From Verrucomicrobiota bacterium (GTDB lineage Bacteria; Verrucomicrobiota; Verrucomicrobiia; Chthoniobacterales; UBA10450): a stretch of 34,466 nt of DNA. Numbering within the stretch: the first letter of the stretch is position 1; each line of letters starts with the position of its first letter. The position numbers and the translations under genes were made by a program. A model generated the notes under the pieces. That model made no database searches. It worked only from the letters and a program-made list of their open reading frames with translations, and had not been told where the DNA came from. Positions 25,532 to 34,466 of this stretch are shown in pieces. Location: NCBI GenBank assembly GCA_003219435.1, contig QHOW01000091.1, positions 1 through 34,466 of the forward strand. Reading direction: 5' to 3'.

Positions 25532-27213
25532 TCAGGCTAAGCATCGTCTCGACGCTCTACCAGTCGGAGTCTTACCTCGAGCAGTTCCATCGCCGGGTCG
25601 TCGCTGCAGCCGAGCAGATCACGCCGGACCTCGAGTTCGTGCTCGTCGACGACGGCTCGCCCGACGAGTCGGTGCGCGTGGCGCGCGGGTTGATCGCGCG
25701 CGACAACCGCGTTCGCTTGGTGCGGCTGTCGAGGAATTACGGCCACTTCCACGCGATCATGACAGGACTTTGTCATGCGCGAGGCGAGCTGATCTTCCTC
25801 ATAGACTCCGACCTCGAGGAGTCCCCGGAGGCGCTCGGCACGTTCTTCCAGCGGATGCAGCAGGCCAGCCACGATGACCCGATCGACGTCGTCTACGGTG
25901 TGCAGGCGCGCCGAAAAGGACGACTTCTCGAGCGTAGTTTCGGCGCGTTCTTCTACTCGCTCTTCAACCGTCTCTCGGGTGTGAAAGTCCCGCGCAATGC
26001 TCTCGTAGCGCGGTTGATGACTCGCCGATACGTAAACGCTCTGCTGCGTCACCGCGAACGCGAGTTGTTCATGCTCGGAGTGATGGCCCAGGTCGGATTC
26101 CGGCAGGAACCGGTTGTGGTCGAGAAATCCGACACGGCGCCAACGACCTACACGTTGCGGAAAAAGATCTCGTTGGCCTTGAAGTCGATGGCTGCCTTCA
26201 GCGACAAGCCACTGACCGCGATCTTTCTACTCGGTTTGGGAATCAGTTTTGTCGCCGCCCTTGGCATGATCTTCCTCTTTATCACCTCGGTCGTCGCCTC
26301 ATGGCACTACCTCGTCGGCTGGCCATCGCTCACGCTGCTCATCTCCTTCTTCGGCGGAATGATTCTGGTGTCGATCGGCACGGTCGGCTTCTACCTCGGT
26401 CGCGTGTTCGTGGAGGTGAAGGATCGTCCGGTGATCGTAATGCAGGTCGAAGAAACGGCCACGACAGGAACTAGCAGCCCCGATACTCTGACCGGAAGCG
26501 TGGGCGTGCCCCGACGAGCAATGCCCGAAACCATGCCGGATGACCATGTCAGCATCGTCACGCGATTCCTGCGGGTACTCGAGAGCAGGCTAGAAGTGCG
26601 CGGCGTGATCCACGTCGGAGCGCACCAGGGGCAGGAGGTCGACCAATATCTCGCGCATGGTTGCAAACGGATCGTGCTCGTGGAGCCGAATCCAGACGCG
26701 TGCCGCATCCTACGTGAGCGCTCCAAATCGCGACCGGAGGTACAAGTGATCGAGGCCGCCGCGCTCGACGAGTGCGGCACGGCGACGCTTCGAATCCACA
26801 CGAGCCGAACCGGCAGCACCGAGCCGGCGAGTGTGCTCGAGCTGAAGCGCTTCAAGGAGATCGTGCCTACGCTGGAAACGCCGAGAACTATTGAGGTGAA
26901 CGCGGATCGGCTCGACTCGCTGCTCGAGCGCTCCGGGATCGACAGCGCCGATTTCCAATTGCTGAATGTTGATGTTCAGGGTGCTGAGCTGCACGTATTA
27001 CGCGGGGCCGAGCGAACGCTCGCGTCGGTCGCGGCGGTACTCGTGGAAGTCCACGTCGTGGAGCTCTATAACGGCGGCGCGAGCGAGCGGGAGGTCGACG
27101 AGTTTCTGACAGAGCGCGGCTTCGAGCGTGCCGACGTCGCCTACCACGAGCTCTACGACGAGCGCGGCACGTTCCCGGCGTGGGCCGAAGCGCTGTACGT
27201 TCGCTCCCATTGA
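25528..27213 (+). CDS. Fusion: GT2 glycosyltransferase with two TM helices plus FkbM-family methyltransferase
   Basis: SIVSTLYQSESYLEQF...FVLVDDGSPDESVRVA...FLIDSDLEESPE; TMs TAIFLLGLGISFVAALGMIFLFITSV and LTLLISFFGGMILVSIGTVGFYLG; then GVIHVGAHQGQEVDQYLAHGCKRIVLVEPNPDACRIL...LLNVDVQGAELHVLRGAERTL. Confidence 0.93.
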   Translation: MIRLSIVSTLYQSESYLEQFHRRVVAAAEQITPDLEFVLVDDGSPDESVRVARGLIARDNRVRLVRLSRNYGHFHAIMTGLCHARGELIFLIDSDLEESPEALGTFFQRMQQASHDDPIDVVYGVQARRKGRLLERSFGAFFYSLFNRLSGVKVPRNALVARLMTRRYVNALLRHRERELFMLGVMAQVGFRQEPVVVEKSDTAPTTYTLRKKISLALKSMAAFSDKPLTAIFLLGLGISFVAALGMIFLFITSVVASWHYLVGWPSLTLLISFFGGMILVSIGTVGFYLGRVFVEVKDRPVIVMQVEETATTGTSSPDTLTGSVGVPRRAMPETMPDDHVSIVTRFLRVLESRLEVRGVIHVGAHQGQEVDQYLAHGCKRIVLVEPNPDACRILRERSKSRPEVQVIEAAALDECGTATLRIHTSRTGSTEPASVLELKRFKEIVPTLETPRTIEVNADRLDSLLERSGIDSADFQLLNVDVQGAELHVLRGAERTLASVAAVLVEVHVVELYNGGASEREVDEFLTERGFERADVAYHELYDERGTFPAWAEALYVRSH

Positions 27214-27360
27214 GCAGGACGTGATCGTCGAGTCGAGCTATATCCTGTGGAAAGGCTGCTTCGGCTGATCAGCTGTCCGACCGCGACAAAAACGGATGTC
27301 TTGCCGCGCGGATTCGTATCGGTTGTCAATGCAAACCCAGCGTTGGCCACTTCATTCCCG

Positions 27361-28020
27361 TTATAGCTCTATCTCAGAACTGCTCTTTGCAAACAATTTG
27401 GCTCTTTCCGGTAGATAAACTCCGCGCTCGACGGTGTCTTTCATGATTACTGCTCCCGCCCCGATCAGAGTCTCGCGAGCAATCGTAATAGAATCTCGCA
27501 GAGTCGCATTTACCCCTATGAAACAGTAAGGATGAATATGCACATGCCCGGAGACTACAATGTGAGAAGCAAGGAAGCAGTGGTCGTCAATCGTAGCGTC
27601 ATGGCCGATGTGATTGCCACTCCACAACGTGACATCATTACCGATGCGAACAAATGGTTGAATGGTGTTGTCCTCTAAGATGAAGCAGTTGTCGCCGACA
27701 GGATGGTCGGTGAGGAAGGAACATCGGCTACTGACGTAGCTAACCAGCTCATATCCCAGCTCCTTGGCCTTGTAGTACTTTTCCGCCCGCGTCCTGTTCA
27801 TCCGTGCATAGCTGAAGGCCACAAACATTTTATAATCTTGCGGTGAATAGAGCTTGGCGACCCCTTCGAATGCGACCATCGGTAGTCCAAGAAAAGACTC
27901 TCCTTTGAGATACTTTTGGTCAACCGTGAAGGCGGCGACCTGATGCTCGCTATCGCGCGTAAAGTAATAGTGAGCAAGGCGACCAATGTCGCCCGCTCCG
28001 AAAATTACCAGCCTCGCCAT
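27361..28020 (-). CDS. Sugar O-/N-acetyltransferase, PglD/NeuD-like
   Basis: MARLVIFGAGDIGRLAHYYFTRDSEHQVAAFTVD...GDNCFILEDNTIQPFVRIGNDVTLWSGNHIGHDATIDDHCFLASHIVVSGHV. Confidence 0.88.
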   Translation of the reverse strand: MARLVIFGAGDIGRLAHYYFTRDSEHQVAAFTVDQKYLKGESFLGLPMVAFEGVAKLYSPQDYKMFVAFSYARMNRTRAEKYYKAKELGYELVSYVSSRCSFLTDHPVGDNCFILEDNTIQPFVRIGNDVTLWSGNHIGHDATIDDHCFLASHIVVSGHVHIHPYCFIGVNATLRDSITIARETLIGAGAVIMKDTVERGVYLPERAKLFAKSSSEIEL

Positions 28021-28031
28021 AAGACTCTTTG

Positions 28032-28805
28032 CTACTGCTTTCTTACCAAGATGGTGAACTCGTAGAGCGGATAATCGTGAATCAAAGAAACGAACCGGGA
28101 GAACTTCGTTTTACAGTAGTCGAAAAAGAACAACGGATCCGCGTAGTACAGATCGGGGCGTAGAAATTCCGGGTCGGAATATTTCGTAAGGACATTGAAT
28201 GCGAAACCCCGTTTGCTTAGCCGGCTGATCGCCTCCAAGGTCCGCAACATGTAGCTCTCCCACTCAGTGGAAGACGCCTGCAACTTCACATTAAACATCC
28301 CGCTGGCCACGGTGTAATCGGCCTCGCTCAGATCCTGCTCTCTACTCACGAAAGTAACTTCTTGCATCCCGGCGTGTAGTTCGACCCCTTTGGCTATCAT
28401 CCGCGGAGAAATGTCAAATCCGCAATATTGAAACGCATATCCTTCGCCCTTCAAGTAATCGGCGAGGGCGCCATAACCGCAGCCATAATCGTTGATCGTG
28501 AATGGTTGGCTGTGGTCCGTGAGCTTCAGAAGTTGGACGAATCTCAAACGTTGAGAATCTGGCGAATTCCAGTCCACCCCGCACGCCGTCGCTCCATGAA
28601 ATTCAATCTTTTCGCTGTAATATCTCTCGACGTCGCCGAGGATCTTAGCGTCGTTCATCCGCCTTTTGTTGTTGTCGCTGTTCAAAGTGTGCACCGAGCA
28701 ACTCTCGGTTACCAGGACGGAAGGAAGTTTCTTCGTTTCGCAGACTTCTCTAATAATAGCGTAACGTCTTTGTTTCACCCCGACGAATATTTTGAGAGGT
28801 AGCAT
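28032..28805 (-). CDS. Class I SAM-dependent methyltransferase; true start may be MNDAKIL at 28658
   Basis: TINDYGCGYGALADYLKGEGYAFQYCGFDISPRMIAKGVELHAG...YTVASGMFNVK. Confidence 0.88.
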   Translation of the reverse strand: MLPLKIFVGVKQRRYAIIREVCETKKLPSVLVTESCSVHTLNSDNNKRRMNDAKILGDVERYYSEKIEFHGATACGVDWNSPDSQRLRFVQLLKLTDHSQPFTINDYGCGYGALADYLKGEGYAFQYCGFDISPRMIAKGVELHAGMQEVTFVSREQDLSEADYTVASGMFNVKLQASSTEWESYMLRTLEAISRLSKRGFAFNVLTKYSDPEFLRPDLYYADPLFFFDYCKTKFSRFVSLIHDYPLYEFTILVRKQ

Positions 28806-28834
28806 AAAGCGTGGTAACGATTGAAAGGTCCACG

Positions 28835-29527
28835 TTAGAAACTCTTCATATACCTGGTGGCGCTGAGGCCTTCATTGAAAATAAGGTCGATGATGCTAAC
28901 GCGTGGCTCAAAAGGAGGATAGAGCTGCCTGTACTCCGGATAGCCGGAGTAATCCATGTACGAAACGGCGATACCTTCGTTTCTAAATAATTCTTCATCG
29001 AGGTAAGCTTTTGCCGAAGGCCCCGAGAGGTACGCCGTCGCACCTGCTTGCTGGCATAAATGAACCAATCTTCCGGTTTTGTCCCCAATCAAATTGTAAT
29101 CCATCGACCATGATACAGTCGTTCTTATCCCAAGGATTCGGCAAATTGCGACGATGAAACGATGGTTTATGTGCGAGAGGAGTTGGTCGTCCGTTCGCAA
29201 ATACAACTCTTCAAACAACTCTTTCTGCATTGCGAAATATTTCGCCCTCGAGTAGCTATGCACGATGGTCGCCCAATGTCTCCGCTGCCAGGTCGGATCA
29301 CTGATCCTTGTGTCTTTTATCTTTTGAAAGTACTTACCCTTTACTGCGACCGGTACCGTTAGCCACAGCGGCCCGCTCGAGGTCTTGATGACGTTCCTGT
29401 TTCGCCAGTCTCTAATCGTATACTGCACGTCGTCGTAGAGAATAAATTCATCTACAGAATTGATTAAATCAAAGTACCCTCGCCATGGGATATAATTCGA
29501 TTGAACGACAGCTATCGTTTTGCGCAT
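28835..29527 (-). CDS. WbqC-like family protein
   Basis: [60 protein letters not shown]. Confidence 0.93.
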   Translation of the reverse strand: MRKTIAVVQSNYIPWRGYFDLINSVDEFILYDDVQYTIRDWRNRNVIKTSSGPLWLTVPVAVKGKYFQKIKDTRISDPTWQRRHWATIVHSYSRAKYFAMQKELFEELYLRTDDQLLSHINHRFIVAICRILGIRTTVSWSMDYNLIGDKTGRLVHLCQQAGATAYLSGPSAKAYLDEELFRNEGIAVSYMDYSGYPEYRQLYPPFEPRVSIIDLIFNEGLSATRYMKSF

Positions 29528-29670
29528 GGCAGGATCACGTCGAAAGCCGAGATACGATCGCTTGCGACGAAGAGCAGCGTATCTCCAAGGTCAAAAATTT
29601 CACGCACCTTGCCGCTGCGGACTTTTTTGGTTCCGGGAAGTTCGATTGAGGATTCTGTAGCGATCTGCAT
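29512..29670 (-). pseudogene. purC: SAICAR synthetase (PurC) N-terminal fragment, cut at the WbqC start codon
   Basis: [52 protein letters not shown]; homology ends at ILP, adjacent to the wbqC ATG. Confidence 0.9.
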
Positions 29671-29688
29671 GAGCAAATGCTGAATGGT

Positions 29689-29813
29689 CAACGCTCAATA
29701 TACAACTTTCAACTCACATGTCGCTTGTTATGTCGAGCGAAGTCGGGACATCTCTGTTCTAATCTCGAGAGATTCCTCGACTCCGCTCGGAATGCCAGAG
29801 TAATTGAGCGTTG
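29689..29813. mobile_element. 125-bp REP/MITE-like hairpin element with 11-bp terminal inverted repeats
   Basis: CAACGCTCAAT 29689-29699 and ATTGAGCGTTG 29803-29813; internal imperfect 25-bp arms TGTCGAGCGAAGTCGGGACATCTCT / AGAGATTCCTCGACTCCGCTCGGAA. Confidence 0.7.
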
Positions 29814-29829
29814 GAGATTGAATTCCTTT

Positions 29830-30597
29830 ATGGCCGGAATTGTCGTTAAACCGCGAGCCCGAATTTTGCATGGTCACGATTGGGTGTTTTCCAGCGAAGT
29901 CCTCAAGGTCTTCGGGGATCCGGCGGATGGGGACGTGATCTCCTTGAAAGACGGGCGCGATCGTTTGATTGGGAGCGCCATTTACAATTCCAAATCGCAA
30001 ATCGTAGCGCGCCGTTTCTCCCGGCAACGGCAGGATCTCGATCTGGATTTTTTCAAACGCTGCATCGCACAAGCCGCTGATTACCGCATGCGTCGACAAA
30101 TCGCTCCGAAGTTATGCCCCTTGGTCTGGAGCGAGAGCGACGGATTGCCAGGTGTAATTGTTGATCGCTATGGCGACTATTTTGTCCTGCAAACCCTCAC
30201 GCTCGGCATGGACAGGCGCAAGGATCTGATAATAAACGCAATCGTCGATCTTTTTGGCGACGTCACAATTATCGAGCGCAACGACGTGGCGGTTCGGCAT
30301 GCGGAAGGTCTTGATTTACGCACCGGTGTTTTGCGCGGATCCCGCAGCCGCAGGGCTTTACCGGTCGAAGTTGTAATAGGCGGCCTAAAGTTTGAAGTCG
30401 ACCTTTTGCAGGCGCAAAAGACTGGTTTTTACCTCGATCAAAAGCAGAACCATGAAGCAATCGCGCAACATGCCGAAGGGCGCCGCGTGCTCAATTGCTT
30501 CACAAACCAGGGAGCATTCGCACTGGCTTGCGCCCGCGCCGGAGCCGTCGAGGTAACAGGTGTGGAAGAAAATTCGGATGTCAGGTCGCGTGGATGA
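29830..30597 (+). pseudogene. rlmI: RlmI-like 23S rRNA (cytosine-C5) methyltransferase, C-terminally truncated
   Basis: MAGIVVKPRARILHGHDWVFSSEVLKVFGDPADGDVISLKDGRDRLIGSAIYNSKSQIVAR...DGLPGVIVDRYGDYFVLQ...KTGFYLDQKQNHEAI...VLNCFTNQGAFALACARAGAVEVTGVEENSD then stop; rest of the SAM domain missing. Confidence 0.85.
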
Positions 30598-30825
30598 CAT
30601 TGGGATCAGGCAACAGGAAAGGGTAGTGCGCCAAGGGCGCGCGTTTCATTTGCAAGTTGCTATCTATTTTTGTCCCCGCACAAAGCAACCATTTGCAAGG
30701 ATTTCCCTGCGCAATGTGGTCTTCTCAGGATCGCTGCTTTGCCGGGTGCAGTCCAGACAGTATGTATCGCGTCGGCCATCGGGGCAAAACACAAGCGACG
30801 ATTATCACTCGGCACCTTCGACTAC

Positions 30826-31048
30826 ATTGCCAATCGGATTTCATTTATCCCGATGACTTTCAGTCCGTCCTCAATCTTGCCTGGTGGGTTGAAAAGACCA
30901 ACGCATTTTTCGTTTCCAGAATCGCGGCTGCCTCCGAAAGCTTTCGGAGTTGAAACAGTGAAGGGTAATAAAGGCGCGCTGATCTCGCTTTGAGGCCAGC
31001 GCTCAAACCCGACGGCAGGTAACTCGAACGCCGGCCGAAGAAATTGTT
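30826..31048. repeat. Right copy of ~225 bp diverged direct repeat with perfect 18-bp palindrome
   Basis: Aligns with 15256-15480; CTCCGAAAGCTTTCGGAG at 30932-30949. Confidence 0.85.
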
Positions 31049-31137
31049 TGGTTTAGAATGGGGGTTTACCATGCGCCTCATCTGTGATACGCATTCTATT
31101 CTACCTGGGATTTGCCTGTTTTTTGAAGCAAGAACAC

Positions 31138-34100
31138 TTGAAGGACTCATCGACCGCCAACACCGTCGTTTGCATCGCCGGCGCGCATCGCTCAGGAACG
31201 TCGATGCTCACGAGGCTATTGCATACTTGCGGCCTCTACCTGGGCCCAGAAAACGATTTGATGCCCCCACAGGCTGATAACCCCGAAGGCTTCTGGGAAC
31301 ACTTGGGACTCGTGGCGCTGAACGACGAATTGTTGAATGAGCTGGGCGGCGCCTGGGACCTGCCGCCGAAAGCTGATGAGGATTTCACGCACGCCCGTCT
31401 TGATCCTTTGCGTCTGAAGGCGCGACTGCTCATCGAAAAATTTGATTCGGCAGACGTCTGGGGCTGGAAAGATCCGCGCAACAGTTTAACGCTGCCGTTT
31501 TGGCAGAGCCTCCTGTCGGGGCTGAAAACGCTGATCATCGTGCGTAATCCGCTCGAAGTCGCTTACTCGATGCGCCAGCGAAATGGAACGTCGTATTCGT
31601 TTGGTTTGCGCCTTTGGGAAATCTATAACCGACGGTTGATCGAAACGACGAGAGCTAAAGAGCGGCTCGTCACTCATTACGATTTCTTTTTCCAAAACGC
31701 GAAAACGGAACTGCGGCGAATTGCGCAGTTCATTTGCTTGCACGATGCGGAAGTAGAAAGCGCCGCAGCGCTGGTAACAACCCGAAGACGCCACACCCAT
31801 TTCACGATTGACGAACTGATCGATGCCCGCGTCTCCGCGGAAGTGATCGAGCTTTATCGCGCTTTGATTGCCGAGGCATCGCCGATGAGAAGGAACAAAG
31901 AGGCGCTGGCGACGGCTCCGCAATCTGCAAAACCCGACGACGCCGATTTGCTCCCCGGAGCAGTCACCCGACTAAATGCGTTTGTTCCAGAAAGGATTGC
32001 GCAGATCCAGGATCTCTATCGCGAACTCCTTATGCAAACCGAAGCTCGGCACAAGTCGCAAGTCGAGCAACTGACCACACATCTTGCGCGCCACAAGGCA
32101 CAAGTCGAGGAACTCAAGAACCATCTTGAGCGCACCGATGAGCTTCTTCGCGACAAAACCATCAGCCTTGCGGAAAGCGAAGCACGAATAGAGGATCTGC
32201 AGAACCGTCTCCGAAAACAGTTACAAGCTGCCAAGCGGCTATGTCGGCTCTTGGACGAGGCGGATCACGCAGCGGCCCGACTTCGCTCTTCAGCGCGCTG
32301 GCAAATTGTAAATCCGGTTGCCGCGCTAAGAGCAAGACTTTCTCCCCCGCAGGCGCGAGACTTGTTAGGCTATGGCCATTTGGAAAAAATCATTTCGACT
32401 TACGAAAACTGGCTGGCCGCCCATCCTGAGGTTGCTGCGATTGATGATCAAATCCAGGCGCTCACTTCGGGCGCGCCTTTACCCGCTGCGCGGAGAGCAG
32501 CGCCCGTTGAACCTCCTGTGCCAACGCGTCCGATTGAGTTTCCAGGTCATGAGGAGGTCGAAATTTCAATCATTATTCCTGTGTTCAATCAGTTCCGTTT
32601 CACCCAGGCCTGTCTGGCGTCGCTCCAGGAGCATCAGGGAACGCAGCGGTTTGAAGTCATCGTGGTAGATGATTGCTCGACGGACGACACTGCAGAGATT
32701 GTTTCGCGCATACCAGGGGTTGTTTATCTGCGCAACGAAAAGAATTCCGGTTTCATCGCCTCCTGCAACCGCGGTGCGGAAAAGGCGCGCGGCAGACACC
32801 TGGTCTTCCTGAATAACGACACGCTTGTAAAGCCAGGCTGGTTATCGGCCTTACTCGATACGTTCACAGAGCAACCACGAACCGGCATTGTCGGCTCAAA
32901 ACTTGTTTATCCCGATGGTCGATTGCAGGAAGCAGGCGGCATTATTTGGCGAGACGCGTCGGGATGGAACTACGGCAAGTTCGATGATGCCGAAAAACCG
33001 GAATACAATTATCTGCGCGAAGTAGATTACTGCTCGGCGGCGGCATTGATGATTCCCAAATCGCTGTTTGCTGGCGTGGGTGGGTTCGATTCCCGCTACG
33101 AGCCTGCGTATTACGAGGACGCCGACCTGTCGTTCAAAGTTCGGAAGGCCGGTTACAAGGTATTGTATCAGCCGTTCAGTGAGGTCATTCACTATGAAGG
33201 TGTAACCGGGGGCGTTGATCTCTCGACAGGCATAAAAAAACATCAGGATATCAACCGCTTAACGTTTGCAGAAACATGGGCTGCTGAGCTGATGACAAAA
33301 CCAGCTACTGGCGATTTGACGTTTTTGCATCAGCCGCCCCCTGGCCGAAAAAACATTTTGGTGATCGACCATCATCTTCCAATGTCCGATAAGGACGCGG
33401 GATCAGTTCGGATGTTCCATATTCTTAACATCCTTCATCAGTTGGGCCATCGGGTGACATTTATTCCTGATAATCTCGCGAATATCCCGCCTTACGGGGA
33501 CGAATTGCAGAAGCGTGGGATTGAGATCATTTACCACCCTTATTTCAAAAAAGTGCGTGATTATCTCATTTCGTACGGCCCCGAGTGGTGCGACTTTGCT
33601 CGCAAACATATCGCGGATACTCGGCTCTACGCGCCGCGAAGCCACATCATTTTTGATACTGTCGATCTACACTTTGTTCGCACCGATCGAGAGGCCCAGA
33701 TTACGGGCAACCCGGAGACGCGAGAAAAGGCGCGCCAGCAAGAAGAGCTGGAATACGATCTCATTGACCAGGCCGATGAGACCTGGGTGGTGAGCAGCGT
33801 GGAACAGAAGCTTCTCCGCGAAGCCAGGCCAGATAAGTCTATTGAGATCGTCTCAACGATTGCCGAGGTCCCGGGCTCGAAGACCCCGTTCGCGCTCCGG
33901 CGGGATTGGCTTTTTATCGGAGGGTTCCAACACAGGCCAAACATCGACGCGGTTCTCTTCTTCGTGAAGGACATTTATCCTCTGGTGAGCGAACATCTGC
34001 GCGGTGCCAAATTTTACATCATCGGCGACAAGGCGCCGCCAGAAGTCGCTGCGTTGGCAACTGGGACGATCATTGTCGCGGGATTACAGACAGATGTTCG

Positions 34101-34466
34101 TCCGTTTTTTGATAGCGTAAAGTTATCGGTTGCCCCGTTGCGCTTCGGCGCGGGCGTGAAAGGCAAGATCAATCAAAGCATGGCTTTTGGCGTCCCGGTG
34201 GTGGCCACCTCATTGGCTGTCGAAGGGATGGCGCTTCAAAACGGTAACGACATCCTGGTAGCGGACGAGCCGGAAGATTTCGCGCGGGCCATGATTGAGC
34301 TTTACGAATCGGAAGACCTTTGGAATCGGATCTCGGAGAACGGCATTAAGAAAACACGCGCCATTTATTCAACCGATACCGCGCGCAAGAAGCTGGAGCT
34401 TTTATTCAGCGATGAGCATCTCGGACGTTTGGAGCGATCGGCAGCGGTTGCACAGCCGGACATGGC
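31138..34466 (+). CDS. Multidomain sulfotransferase / coiled coil / GT2 / GT4-like glycosyltransferase, C-terminus beyond window; probable TTG start at 31138
   Basis: [32 protein letters not shown]...[14 protein letters not shown] (sulfotransferase); [37 protein letters not shown] (coiled coil); [21 protein letters not shown]...[11 protein letters not shown]...FLNNDTLV (GT2); [27 protein letters not shown]...[22 protein letters not shown] (GT4). Frame open to window end. Confidence 0.9.
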   Translation, partial: MKDSSTANTVVCIAGAHRSGTSMLTRLLHTCGLYLGPENDLMPPQADNPEGFWEHLGLVALNDELLNELGGAWDLPPKADEDFTHARLDPLRLKARLLIEKFDSADVWGWKDPRNSLTLPFWQSLLSGLKTLIIVRNPLEVAYSMRQRNGTSYSFGLRLWEIYNRRLIETTRAKERLVTHYDFFFQNAKTELRRIAQFICLHDAEVESAAALVTTRRRHTHFTIDELIDARVSAEVIELYRALIAEASPMRRNKEALATAPQSAKPDDADLLPGAVTRLNAFVPERIAQIQDLYRELLMQTEARHKSQVEQLTTHLARHKAQVEELKNHLERTDELLRDKTISLAESEARIEDLQNRLRKQLQAAKRLCRLLDEADHAAARLRSSARWQIVNPVAALRARLSPPQARDLLGYGHLEKIISTYENWLAAHPEVAAIDDQIQALTSGAPLPAARRAAPVEPPVPTRPIEFPGHEEVEISIIIPVFNQFRFTQACLASLQEHQGTQRFEVIVVDDCSTDDTAEIVSRIPGVVYLRNEKNSGFIASCNRGAEKARGRHLVFLNNDTLVKPGWLSALLDTFTEQPRTGIVGSKLVYPDGRLQEAGGIIWRDASGWNYGKFDDAEKPEYNYLREVDYCSAAALMIPKSLFAGVGGFDSRYEPAYYEDADLSFKVRKAGYKVLYQPFSEVIHYEGVTGGVDLSTGIKKHQDINRLTFAETWAAELMTKPATGDLTFLHQPPPGRKNILVIDHHLPMSDKDAGSVRMFHILNILHQLGHRVTFIPDNLANIPPYGDELQKRGIEIIYHPYFKKVRDYLISYGPEWCDFARKHIADTRLYAPRSHIIFDTVDLHFVRTDREAQITGNPETREKARQQEELEYDLIDQADETWVVSSVEQKLLREARPDKSIEIVSTIAEVPGSKTPFALRRDWLFIGGFQHRPNIDAVLFFVKDIYPLVSEHLRGAKFYIIGDKAPPEVAALATGTIIVAGLQTDVRPFFDSVKLSVAPLRFGAGVKGKINQSMAFGVPVVATSLAVEGMALQNGNDILVADEPEDFARAMIELYESEDLWNRISENGIKKTRAIYSTDTARKKLELLFSDEHLGRLERSAAVAQPDM

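Noticed and set aside
25537-26855. Minus-strand ORFs of 171, 82 and 154 aa
   Set aside because: Antisense frames kept open by the high GC of the GT2-FkbM gene; composition is repetitive and charged without domain motifs.
30657-31150. Overlapping short ORFs (98, 98, 107, 96 aa)
   Set aside because: They overlap the non-coding direct repeat, and the equivalent frames are not preserved in the left copy.
1-34466. CRISPR array, tRNA, rRNA or intact transposase/integrase
   Set aside because: No regular spacer-repeat array, recognisable tRNA/rRNA sequence, or DDE/tyrosine-recombinase motif was noticed on reading; absence is not proven without dedicated tools.

Overview
The window reads as an accessory surface-polysaccharide (O-antigen/exopolysaccharide) island. 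Gene style and repeat types suggest Verrucomicrobiota/Chthoniobacterales, but that placement is inference. At the left edge a Ser/Thr protein kinase diverges from an FHA-cyclase gene. Intact island genes include two GT-C-like membrane proteins, GT2 glycosyltransferases, a nucleotide-sugar epimerase, two convergent GMD-type dehydratases, two WecE/RffA-type aminotransferases, several SAM methyltransferases, a cytosolic-looking sulfatase, a PglD/NeuD-like acetyltransferase, a WbqC-like protein, a GT2-FkbM fusion, and a very large sulfotransferase/coiled-coil/GT2/GT4 protein that runs off the right edge. The strongest signal is how rearranged the locus is. Broken copies of housekeeping genes (purC twice, rph, rlmI) and broken sugar genes (methyltransferases, GT2, acyltransferase-3, DegT) are joined at sharp junctions. 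Two purC-linked segments and two ~225 bp direct repeats bracket about 15 kb, which suggests segmental duplication or Campbell-type integration. A plus-strand cassette (beta-propeller hydrolase-like, 2OG-Fe(II) dioxygenase-like, GT2-FkbM) lies between two paralogous acetyltransferase 3' ends and changes sharply in GC content. Two MITE/REP-like elements with terminal inverted repeats are present. All family assignments come from reading translated motifs; no database search was run.
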